Positions 8,572 to 16,881 of a DNA stretch of 23,228 bases are shown piece by piece. Each line of letters starts with the position of its first letter. The first letter of the stretch is position 1. Position numbers and translations under genes: made by a program. Below the pieces are notes generated by a model. That model searched no databases, was not told the DNA's origin, and saw only the letters and a program-made list of their open reading frames with translations. Source of the DNA: JBHHZJ01 sp046758005 (GTDB lineage Bacteria; Pseudomonadota; Alphaproteobacteria; Kiloniellales; J153); NCBI GenBank assembly GCA_046758005.1, contig JBHHZJ010000057.1, positions 1-23,228 on the forward strand, read 5' to 3'.

Positions 8572-8703
8572 ATGCAGCTAAGCGGCGGATGTGGATGCGA
8601 ACCGCCCGGCGACGCTGCGGCGGTTTTTTGTTCGGCCCGGTCCGGCCGTGACGGACCCGCGGGATTTGAGTGGGCAGCTTGCGACCGCGTCAACAATCGC
8701 TAA
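8572..8703 (+). CDS. possible leader peptide with Cys-Gly-Cys (43 codons)
   Basis: An ATG at 8572 opens a 43-codon frame ending at TAA 8701-8703. It begins MQLSGGCGCEPPGD, and its TGT and TGC codons (8590-8592, 8596-8598) lie immediately before the 5' arm of the leader terminator. Two more Cys codons follow (residues 20 and 37). No Shine-Dalgarno is visible, which argues against efficient translation. If translated, stalling at the Cys codons when cysteine is short would cover the competing stem and the terminator arm, a plausible way to link cysteine supply to sulfite reductase expression. The identical frame exists at 5061-5192, but the duplication is too recent for its conservation to count as evidence. 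Confidence 0.3.
   Translation: MQLSGGCGCEPPGDAAAVFCSARSGRDGPAGFEWAACDRVNNR
8584..8629 (+). terminator. intrinsic terminator in the cysG leader with a competing stem (attenuator)
   Basis: AACCGCC (8600-8606) pairs with GGCGGTT (8619-8625), and a run of six T (8624-8629) overlaps and follows the stem: a classical intrinsic terminator upstream of the gene it would control. GGCGG at 8584-8588 is exactly complementary to CCGCC at 8602-8606, so an alternative hairpin can sequester the terminator's 5' arm. A further stem, GCCGAT (8535-8540) / GTCGGC (8548-8553), lies upstream. No known riboswitch class was recognised. Confidence 0.65.
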
Positions 8704-8707
8704 AGCG

Positions 8708-8761
8708 CCACGGGGAGATGCTCCGTGGGCCCGTAAGGTGGAAGCCGGGAGTATCTCCGTC
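8708..8761 (+). promoter_or_regulatory. cysG: structured ribosome-binding region of cysG
   Basis: The Shine-Dalgarno GGGAG (8747-8751) stands ten bases before the ATG at 8762. GGAG can pair with CTCC at 8755-8758 in a tight hairpin that would hide it. The same strand, ATCTCC (8753-8758), is perfectly complementary to GGAGAT (8714-8719), which itself lies in the loop of another stem, CCACGG (8708-8713) / CCGTGG (8723-8728). Alternative folds could therefore expose or hide the ribosome-binding site. Confidence 0.4.
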
Positions 8762-10162
8762 ATGCAGTACTTCCCCGCATTCCTCGACCTGAACGGCAAG
8801 CCCTGCCTCGTCGCGGGCGGCGGTGAAATCGCCGCGCGCAAAGTGCGCCTCCTGCGCAAGGCCGGGGCGGCCGTGACCGTGGTGGCGCCCCGGATCGGGT
8901 CCGAGATCGCCGAGCTGGCCGAAAGCGGCGCCGTGCGCGTCGTGCGCCGCGGGTTCGTGGCCGGCGACGCCCGCGGCCGGGCCGTCGTGTTCGCCGCCAC
9001 CGGTCTGGCCGAGGTCGACGAGCGGGTCGCCGAGGCCGCCCGCGACGCGGGCGTTCCGGTCAACGTGGTCGACCGCGCGGACCTGTGCGGCTTCGTCACG
9101 CCGGCGATCGTCGAGCGCGACCCGGTCGTGGTCGCCATCTCCAGCGGCGGCGCGGCGCCGGTGCTGGCGCGCCGCCTGCGCGCGCGCATCGAAATGCTCC
9201 TCCCGGCGCGCCTCGGGCGGCTCGCGCGCTTCGCCGAGGGCTTCCGCGCCGCGGTCAAGGCGACGCGGCCCGAGCCATCGGCCCGCCGGCGATTTTGGGA
9301 GGCCTTCTTCGACGGGCCCGTCGCCGCGGAGGTGCTGGCCGGGCGCGAGGGGCCGGCGCGGGAGAAGATGCTGGCCCTGGTCAATCGGCGCGCGGCGCAG
9401 GCCGCGCGCGGGATCGTCCACATCGTCGGCGCCGGGCCGGGCGATCCGGACCTGCTCACCCTGCGGGCGCTGCGCCTCATGCAGCAGGCCGACGTCGTCG
9501 TCTACGACAAGCTGGTGGGCCCCGAAATCCTCGACTACTGCCGGCGCGACGCCGGGCGCGTCTACGTCGGCAAATCGAAAGGCCGGCACGCGCGCACGCT
9601 GGACGAGATCAACGCGCTGCTGCTCGACCTGGCGCGCGCCGGCAAGCGGGTCCTGCGCCTCAAGGGCGGCGATCCCTTCGTCTTCGGCCGCGGCGGCGAG
9701 GAGCGCGCGTTTCTGCGCCGCCACGGCGTTCCGGTGGAGGTCGTCCCCGGGATCACCGCGGCGACCGGTTGCGCCGCGGCCACCGGCATCCCCCTGACCC
9801 ACCGCGACCACGCGGCCGCGGTCACCCTGGTCACCGGGCACGGCAAGGGCGGCGAGCCCGACCTCGACTGGGCCGCGCTCGCCCGCCTGCGCCAGACGCT
9901 GGTGATCTACATGGGCGTCGCGACCGCCGCGCGGACCGCCGAGCGGCTGATTGCGCACGGCCTGGCGCGCAGCACGCCGGTTTCGGTGATCGAGAACGGG
10001 ACGCGCGCGGCGCAGAAGACGGTGATCGGCGCGCTCGGCGAACTGTCGCAATTGATCCGCGACCACGCCGTAGAGGGCCCCGCGCTGATCGTGATCGGCG
10101 AGGTCGTCCGGCAGGCCGACGCCGCCGCGCTGTCCGCGCGCGTGCGCGCAGTGGCGGTCTGA
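8762..10162 (+). CDS. cysG: sirohaem synthase (uroporphyrinogen-III C-methyltransferase / precorrin-2 dehydrogenase / sirohydrochlorin ferrochelatase)
   Basis: A 466-residue trifunctional enzyme that turns uroporphyrinogen III into sirohaem, the cofactor of the CysI protein encoded downstream. The N-terminal module shows the NAD-binding loop VAGGGEIAARK (18-27) and NVVDRADLCGFVTPAI. The C-terminal SAM-dependent methyltransferase module starts around residue 218 with HIVGAGPGDPDLLTLRA, then VVYDKLV, KGGDPFVFGRGGEE, VPGITAATGCAA and VIYMG, all diagnostic of CobA/SUMT. Length fits CysG (~457-470). The ATG at 8762 is preferred over upstream in-frame GTG codons because family similarity begins with YFPAFLDL. 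It is followed after 16 bases by the DUF2849 gene. Its first 76 codons are duplicated at 5251. Confidence 0.95.
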   Translation: MQYFPAFLDLNGKPCLVAGGGEIAARKVRLLRKAGAAVTVVAPRIGSEIAELAESGAVRVVRRGFVAGDARGRAVVFAATGLAEVDERVAEAARDAGVPVNVVDRADLCGFVTPAIVERDPVVVAISSGGAAPVLARRLRARIEMLLPARLGRLARFAEGFRAAVKATRPEPSARRRFWEAFFDGPVAAEVLAGREGPAREKMLALVNRRAAQAARGIVHIVGAGPGDPDLLTLRALRLMQQADVVVYDKLVGPEILDYCRRDAGRVYVGKSKGRHARTLDEINALLLDLARAGKRVLRLKGGDPFVFGRGGEERAFLRRHGVPVEVVPGITAATGCAAATGIPLTHRDHAAAVTLVTGHGKGGEPDLDWAALARLRQTLVIYMGVATAARTAERLIAHGLARSTPVSVIENGTRAAQKTVIGALGELSQLIRDHAVEGPALIVIGEVVRQADAAALSARVRAVAV

Positions 10163-10178
10163 GGACGCGGAGGACGGC

Positions 10179-10478
10179 ATGACGGCGAAGGTGGTCACCG
10201 CCAACCGGCTGAACGACGGTGTGGTCGTCTACCTCGATCCGGCCGGCGGCTGGTCGGAATGGATCGAAGAGGCGCGCATCGCCCATGGGCCGGAGGAGAG
10301 CGCCGAGCTGATGACCTTGGCCGAGCGAGCGGACCAGGCCACGCGGGTGGTCGGCCCCTACCTCATGGAGGTCATAGAGGACGCGGGTCGGCCACGCCCG
10401 GCGAGCAACCGCGAGATCATCCGCGCCAAAGGCCCGACGGTCAGGACCGACCTCGGCAAGCAGGCGCTGCGGCCGTGA
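10179..10478 (+). CDS. DUF2849 domain-containing protein
   Basis: A 99-residue cytoplasmic protein that reads as the DUF2849 family, which in alphaproteobacteria commonly sits between cysG and cysI. It has no Cys, no signal peptide and no membrane segment. WSEWIEEARIA and the later VGPYLMEVIED are the better-conserved-looking stretches. Its function is unknown; the constant neighbourhood suggests an accessory role in sulfite or nitrite reduction. The ATG at 10179 follows a GGAGG-like site, 16 bases after the cysG stop and 24 bases before cysI. Confidence 0.85.
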   Translation: MTAKVVTANRLNDGVVVYLDPAGGWSEWIEEARIAHGPEESAELMTLAERADQATRVVGPYLMEVIEDAGRPRPASNREIIRAKGPTVRTDLGKQALRP

Positions 10479-10502
10479 CGGCCCGTTGGAGGACGTGAAC
10501 CG

Positions 10503-12144
<1,642 letters not shown>

Positions 12145-12158
<14 letters not shown>

Positions 12159-12708
12159 GGATGACCGGATCGTCGACGATCCTTGGGTCACGCTCGGCGA
12201 CGAGCAGGCGCTGCCCGGCAATGCCTGGCCCATCGTCAGCCTGGAACGCTGGCAGGGCGAGCGGGAGGCGCTGATGGACGCCGGCGTGCCGCTGGGCCTG
12301 CGCCTGCGCAGCGACCAGCCGCCGCGCCTGGTTGCCGAGGACGTGCAGCATTTCGCGGTGATCGCGCTCGAGTTCCCCAAGTTCACCGACGGCCGCCCGT
12401 ACTCCTCCGCGCGCCTGCTGCGCGAGCGCTACGGCTACGCGGGCGAGCTGCGCGCGGTGGGCCACGTGCTGCGCGACCAGGCCCTGTTCATGGTGCGCTG
12501 CGGCTTCGACGCCTTCGAGGTCGCCGACGGGACCCCGCTCGAGGCTTGGCGCGCCGCGCTCGCCCGGATCAGCGTCTGGTACCAGCCGGCCGCCGACGGG
12601 CGAACGCCGGTGCCCCGGCTGCGCCGGGCCGTGAGCGTTCCGGCCGCCCCGAGCGCGCCGCCACAGCGGTCCTCGGCCGAGTCGTGCGCGGCCTGCTGGG
12701 CGTACTGA
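12145..12708 (+). CDS. DUF934 family protein (sulfite-reduction accessory)
   Basis: A 187-residue protein starting at the ATG at 12145 inside the cysI end, so translation is probably coupled. Recognisable DUF934 features are GLRLRSDQPP, IALEFPKFTDGRPYSSARLLRERYGY and RAVGHVLRDQALFMVRCGFDAFEV. The family is found next to cysI across proteobacteria and is often annotated as an uncharacterised oxidoreductase involved in sulfite reduction; its chemistry is unproven. The extreme C-terminus is Ala/Pro/Ser-rich and ends in a CAACWAY stretch. cysH (PAPS reductase), a frequent next gene, is absent here: the operon ends and an opposite-strand gene follows. Confidence 0.87.
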
Positions 12709-12714
12709 GACCGA

Positions 12715-12742
12715 TGAGCGCATGAAGCGACTCGGGCGCTCA
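12715..12742. terminator. inverted repeat between the convergent cys and nap operons
   Basis: TGAGCGC (12715-12721) and GCGCTCA (12736-12742) form a 7-bp perfect stem with a 14-base loop just after the DUF934 stop and before the end of the minus-strand operon. There is no T-run on either side, so it is only a possible terminator structure. Confidence 0.35.
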
Positions 12743-12777
12743 CTGGTACGATTCCGTCACACCGTGGGACCAAACAC

Positions 12778-14916
12778 CTAGGGCACCGGGACCTGAGAGA
12801 CGAGCTTGTCCAATTGGGCCGATAGCTCGGCCGGCGTATCGACGGGCAAGTCGCATAATCTGTTCTTGCAGACATAGGCCGTGGGTTTGTCGTCCAGCAA
12901 AGGACGCCCCGCCAGCAGCGGCCACTTCTCGTTCTCCCGAGGAGCATCGGGCGCGATGAGCGCCAGCACGGTGCCGTGACGGAGTCTCTTGTATACCTCC
13001 CGCAGCAAACTCCGCGTGTCCTCTTCGTCGGGATTCCCGACGATCACGATTTCATGCGCTTCATTGGGCCTGAAATCCAGGGCGCGCAGAAGGCCGGTGG
13101 CGGACGGGGCCGACAATTCCAGATAGCGGCCAAGTCCCCGTGAGATGGCCCGGGCTTGTCCCTCGAAGGCCGCATCGGCGCCGAAAAGCACCAAACGATG
13201 CAAGGCGATCAACGCGGCGGCGTTGCCGGACGGGGCGCCTTCCTCGTTCAGAATGGTCCGGGCGGGGATGTCGGAAGAACGCTCGATCGGCGTGAAGCGG
13301 AACGGCGTTCCCGGTTCTTCCTGGAACCGTTCGATCAGGATTTCCATCAGCGCGCGGGCGTTGTCGAGCCGGCCGACCTCGAAATCCGTTTCATAGAGAT
13401 CGAGAAGCGCTTGGATGAGAAAGGCATAGTCGTCCAGAAACACGGCCTCGGCGGCCTTCCCTCCGCGGCGGCTATGGGGCAGGCGGTGAGCCTCCGCAGG
13501 GGGGACAAGCAGGTGCGTTATTTCCTTCCGAGCCACCTGCAGATAACGGTCGTCGTCCAATACCTGGGCCGCCTTGGCGAACGCGCTGACGGCGAGGGCG
13601 TTCCAGGAGGTGAGAACCTTGTCGTCGCGCAAGGGGGCGGCCCGTTTGGCGCGCGCGTCCAGCAGCCGCGACCGGCTTTCCGCCAAGCGCTCTTGAGTCC
13701 TCAGCAGGGACTCCGGGCTGTCCAACAGCCGCAGAACGCTTCGGCCGTCCACCAGGCCGCGCGACTCATCCACGTAGGCCTTGATGAACGGCTCCGCCGC
13801 TGGGGCGCCCAGAACGGCGCGCACTTCCTCGGCGGTCCATGTGTAAAACAGCCCCTCCCTGCCCTCGGTCTCGGAGTCGAGAGCGGCGGCAAAGCCGCCG
13901 TCGGCAAGCCGGAACCGAACGAGAAGGTCATCCAGTATCTCCCGGGCCACGGCGGCGTAACGGGGCTTCCCCGAGGCTTGATAAGCCTCCAGATACAAGC
14001 GCGCCAGCAAGGCGTTTTCATTGAGCATGATCTCGAAATGGGGGACCTGCCAAAAGCGGTCGACCGCATAACGGTGGAAAGCGCCGCCCAGTTGGTCGCG
14101 CACGCCGCCCGCCGCCATACGGTCCAGGGTCCTGAATACATTTTCCAGCAGAGCCGCATCCCCGCGCCACACGCCCCGATGCAGGAGGAACGATAAGACG
14201 TTCGGCAGGAGAAACTTGGGGCCCCTTCCAAAGCCGCCATAGTCCTCGTCGAACGTCCCGGACCATGAGCGGGCGGCGCTTTCACGGGGGTCCTCCCGGC
14301 CGCGGGCGGCGCCGGTGGGGACCGGTTCGGCCAGGTCCCGAAGCTGGCCGCGGATCATCTCCGCGTCGCTCAGAATGCCGTCGCGATTGTCGGTCCACTC
14401 CTTGACCAGCGCTTGCACGATCGGCACGAAACCCGGCTCCCCGTATTCCGGGTCGGGCGCCAGATATCCCGCGGCGAAAAGGGGGACCACGTCAGGCGTC
14501 AGTAGGAAATTGGCGGGCGATCCGCTCCGCCCCGTCATGGCCAGCATGATTTCCATGAAATGGCGGTCCAGGTCGGGACGCTCATCCCGGTCGACCAGGA
14601 TGCTGAGGAAGTGCTCGTTCAGCGTCTCGATCACCCGTTGGTCCGCGAAGGTGGTCCGCGCCAGCACGTGGCACCAATAGCAGGAGGCGTAACCGATGGA
14701 GAGGAAGATCAGCTTGTCTTCCCGCCGGGCCCGCTCCAGCGCTTCCTCTCCCCAGGGATACCAGTCGATGGCATCGTCGGCGTGCGACAAGAGATAGGGG
14801 CTGGTCGCATCGGACAGGCGCCCGCCCTGGGCCGGGGCGCCGATCCCGAGCCCGAGCCACAGGATCGCAAGGGCCGGTACGTGCAAAGCCCGGAGGAGGC
14901 GGAGTGCCGAGGTCAC
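12778..14916 (-). CDS. exported DUF255 (YyaL/Spata20-type) thioredoxin-fold protein
   Basis: A 712-residue protein with an N-terminal signal sequence (hydrophobic core about residues 9-27, ending near APAQG), a DUF255 thioredoxin-like domain and a long alpha-helical (alpha/alpha)6-toroid-like remainder. SHADDAIDWYPWGEEAL and FLSIGYASCYWCHVLA carry the family's Cys-x-x-Cys (C79, C82); SILVDRDERPDLDRHFME is also diagnostic. Most family members are cytoplasmic, so the signal sequence is notable. The start is a GTG overlapping the upstream stop as GTGA, indicating translational coupling. As the distal gene of the Nap-like operon it may act in periplasmic thiol redox or cytochrome maturation for that system. 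This is inference, since the family's biochemical role is not established. Confidence 0.82.
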   Translation of the reverse strand: MTSALRLLRALHVPALAILWLGLGIGAPAQGGRLSDATSPYLLSHADDAIDWYPWGEEALERARREDKLIFLSIGYASCYWCHVLARTTFADQRVIETLNEHFLSILVDRDERPDLDRHFMEIMLAMTGRSGSPANFLLTPDVVPLFAAGYLAPDPEYGEPGFVPIVQALVKEWTDNRDGILSDAEMIRGQLRDLAEPVPTGAARGREDPRESAARSWSGTFDEDYGGFGRGPKFLLPNVLSFLLHRGVWRGDAALLENVFRTLDRMAAGGVRDQLGGAFHRYAVDRFWQVPHFEIMLNENALLARLYLEAYQASGKPRYAAVAREILDDLLVRFRLADGGFAAALDSETEGREGLFYTWTAEEVRAVLGAPAAEPFIKAYVDESRGLVDGRSVLRLLDSPESLLRTQERLAESRSRLLDARAKRAAPLRDDKVLTSWNALAVSAFAKAAQVLDDDRYLQVARKEITHLLVPPAEAHRLPHSRRGGKAAEAVFLDDYAFLIQALLDLYETDFEVGRLDNARALMEILIERFQEEPGTPFRFTPIERSSDIPARTILNEEGAPSGNAAALIALHRLVLFGADAAFEGQARAISRGLGRYLELSAPSATGLLRALDFRPNEAHEIVIVGNPDEEDTRSLLREVYKRLRHGTVLALIAPDAPRENEKWPLLAGRPLLDDKPTAYVCKNRLCDLPVDTPAELSAQLDKLVSQVPVP

Positions 14917-15512
14917 GGGACCTCCGCCGTCTCCTCATCGGGAATGAAGGCGGAAACCTCGACCGCCTTGGGTTCCATGATACAGGCTTCCCGGCACAGG
15001 GCGCATCCGGTGCAGCTTTCTTGGTTGATGACGGGCCGGAGCCCGCCCTCCCACTCGAGCGCCCCGGGGACCGGACATGCGTGTGCGCAAGCGCCGCATT
15101 CCGGGCCTGAATAGGGCAGGCAGGTATTCGGATCGATCCGCACGAGAGCCAACTTGGCTGGCGCCGCAGGCATCCGTTCCTCTTGGGCCGGTAGCTTCAA
15201 GGCGCCCGGTTCACAGGCGCTCACGCACGGCCAGTCCCGGCACATGCGGCACCCCCGGTTGAGCAGATCCATGGCCGGCGTGCCAACCACCTGAGGCCCC
15301 AGGCGGGCCGGCAGTTCGAACAGCACGTCGTACGTGCAGGCCTCGATACACTTGCCGCACCGGGTGCAGGCCAGCAGGAAGTCCAGTTCATCCTCGGCGA
15401 AGGGCGGACGAAGCCAGTTCTCGGCCCGCCTTGCGACCTTCTCGCGGGCCAGCTGGAACGCGATCTGCGCCGTTTTCCGCGCTCCCAGCCTGAAAAAGTC
15501 CCGGCGGTGCAT
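14913..15512 (-). CDS. NapF/NapG-type ferredoxin with four [4Fe-4S] clusters
   Basis: A 199-residue protein when started at the ATG at 15512 (MHRRDFFRLG); a TTG at 15530 would add six residues. Four cysteine groups are present: C49/52/55/59, C88/91/96/100, C131/139/142/146 and C167/170/173/177. The run-up to the first (LRPPFAEDELDFLLACTRC) recalls NapF, whereas the second (CRMCRDWPCVSACEPGAL) recalls NapG/MauM. There is no clear Tat c-region after the Arg pair, so cytoplasmic or membrane-peripheral location on either side is possible. It is the third polycluster ferredoxin of this operon and is coupled to the DUF255 gene by a GTGA overlap. Confidence 0.8.
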   Translation of the reverse strand: MHRRDFFRLGARKTAQIAFQLAREKVARRAENWLRPPFAEDELDFLLACTRCGKCIEACTYDVLFELPARLGPQVVGTPAMDLLNRGCRMCRDWPCVSACEPGALKLPAQEERMPAAPAKLALVRIDPNTCLPYSGPECGACAHACPVPGALEWEGGLRPVINQESCTGCALCREACIMEPKAVEVSAFIPDEETAEVP

Positions 15513-15570
15513 CACGGTCTCATACCTCAAGGAGGGCCGATGGCACGAATTCGAGCGGCACGCACAGACC

Positions 15571-16269
15571 TCACTTGTTATCCCGCGCCTCGCGCGCGCT
15601 GCGGATCTTGCCCGTCATCGCGCGCCGGCGCTGGATCACGCTGACGGTCACGAGCACGATCAGCAGCAGACCCACGGTGACGCCGATCGGGCCCACGGGC
15701 GTTGGCGCGCCGATACGCAGCGGAAAGTCGATGGCGTATGGCTCGCCGCCGGCCTGGAACTCGGCGGTGATCACGTAGTCGCCCGCCTCGTGGAAGACAA
15801 AAGACTGACGGAAGACGTTGTCGTCCGGCGGCTGAATGCCGAGCTTCTCCTCGCGGCCGCCGACCCCCAACCATGAGAGCCACGACTTGTCGCGCACCTT
15901 GAAGGTGACCTCGCCCTGGAAGGGTGCCCCGTCGTCGATGCGGGTGACGTAGAGGTTGATCCTCCCGGGTGTTTCGGGCCGCGGGAAGGCGGGGAAGACC
16001 ATGTAGGTCACGAAATAGTCGCCGATCTGGGTCTCCGCCTGCATGCTGGGCGGCGTGTTGGAGTCCTCGTTCAGGCTGTAGGCGGGCCGGCCCAACACGT
16101 GGTGCGCGGTCGCAGAATCCGCAGGCAACAGCCAGAAGGCCGCCGCCAGGAACGCGATGCATACCTGACGGAACGCGGCCGATCGGGGACCGCCAGGCGC
16201 CGAATTCCGGAACCGCCCGCGGTTACTCTGCGCTACCCGCGGCAAGACACCAGACAGAGTCTTCGACAT
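15571..16269 (-). CDS. FixH/YtkA-like membrane-anchored periplasmic protein
   Basis: A 232-residue protein with a signal or anchor segment (about residues 34-50, after a long basic n-region), a beta-rich exported domain and a C-terminal transmembrane helix (about 193-213) followed by a basic cytoplasmic tail. The mature domain opens HHVLGRPAYSLNEDSNTPPS and continues IGDYFVTYMVFPAFPRP and FHEAGDYVITAEF, the kind of beta-sandwich seen in FixH/YtkA-type proteins. It has no cysteine in the mature part. His57/His58 near the mature N-terminus could bind metal, as in copper-handling proteins; that is speculative. It lies three bases after the second napG, so it belongs to the operon. The start could be internal, but the signal sequence needs at least residue ~30. 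Confidence 0.6.
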   Translation of the reverse strand: MSKTLSGVLPRVAQSNRGRFRNSAPGGPRSAAFRQVCIAFLAAAFWLLPADSATAHHVLGRPAYSLNEDSNTPPSMQAETQIGDYFVTYMVFPAFPRPETPGRINLYVTRIDDGAPFQGEVTFKVRDKSWLSWLGVGGREEKLGIQPPDDNVFRQSFVFHEAGDYVITAEFQAGGEPYAIDFPLRIGAPTPVGPIGVTVGLLLIVLVTVSVIQRRRAMTGKIRSAREARDNK

Positions 16270-16272
16270 TGC

Positions 16273-16881
16273 TCACACCCCGAGTTTCGCCACCGCTTGC
16301 CGGGAGCGTTCCACGATCCAGATAGGCTTGCTCGGATGGGGGCAAACCTCCACGCACAGCCCGCAGCCCACGCAAGCCTGCCTGATGATCGGCCGGTACT
16401 GGTTCCACATCTTGAAGCCGATAGCCTTCTCGCCCAGAGGACAGATGCTGACGCACGCACCGCAAATGCCCTGGTCCACCCAAGGATAACAGGCCGTACG
16501 GTCGATCTGGGCGAGCCCCATGTCGATCCTGTCCAGGGGCGTGAGGGTGAGCGCCTCGGTGGGGCAGACCTCCATGCATTTGTTGCACAGGATGCAGGCC
16601 TTTTCCTCCGGATTGACATAGGGCGTGTTGACCTTGGCGCCGCCATCGCGGGCGTGGAAACGGATACAGCGCGGCGGACACACCTCTCCGCACAGGCCGC
16701 AACCGATGCAGGCCGCCACGAAGGCCGCATCGTCCTTGAGCGCTCCGGGCGGGCGCAGATAGTTGCGTTGCGCCGCCGCGCGCCCAGGCGCCAAGAGATG
16801 CGAAAAACCATAGGGGACGGCGCCGGCCGCGAGGGCCGCGGCGCCTGCGACAAGGTCTTGCAGGAACCCCCGGCGTTCCAT
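16273..16881 (-). CDS. napG: NapG-like Tat-exported ferredoxin (second copy)
   Basis: A 202-residue protein beginning MERRGFLQDLVAGAAALAAG, a twin-arginine signal. RNYLRPPGALKDDAAFVAACIGCGLC follows the NapG pattern. Four [4Fe-4S] groups: C58/61/64/68, C96/99/102/106, C131/140/143/147, C170/173/176/180. In E. coli, NapG works with the membrane protein NapH to pass electrons from quinol to the periplasmic Nap system. The start ATG overlaps the napH stop by one base (TGATG), so the two are translationally coupled and probably partners. It is paralogous to the 17925-18509 product but clearly diverged, so this is not a recent duplication. Confidence 0.85.
   Translation of the reverse strand: MERRGFLQDLVAGAAALAAGAVPYGFSHLLAPGRAAAQRNYLRPPGALKDDAAFVAACIGCGLCGEVCPPRCIRFHARDGGAKVNTPYVNPEEKACILCNKCMEVCPTEALTLTPLDRIDMGLAQIDRTACYPWVDQGICGACVSICPLGEKAIGFKMWNQYRPIIRQACVGCGLCVEVCPHPSKPIWIVERSRQAVAKLGV

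Larger units (their letters stand above)
8484..8991 (+). repeat. 508-bp direct repeat, right copy (functional cysG 5' end)
   Basis: Counterpart of 4973-5480. It carries the better -35 (TTGACA) and continues into an intact cysG. Differences from the left copy are confined to its first ~88 bases. Confidence 0.95.

Noticed and set aside
8591..8761. N-terminal extension of CysG from an upstream in-frame GTG
   Set aside because: The extension would overlap the terminator hairpin and has no family similarity; CysG homology starts at the ATG at 8762, which has its own Shine-Dalgarno.
8529..8761. Known riboswitch (cobalamin, SAM, SAH, TPP, Moco) in the cysG leader
   Set aside because: None of the conserved core sequences I know for these classes could be found by eye. 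A covariance-model search would be decisive.
10054..10067. TTGATCCGCGACCA inside cysG as an FNR-type box
   Set aside because: Only the left half-site matches and it lies within coding sequence.
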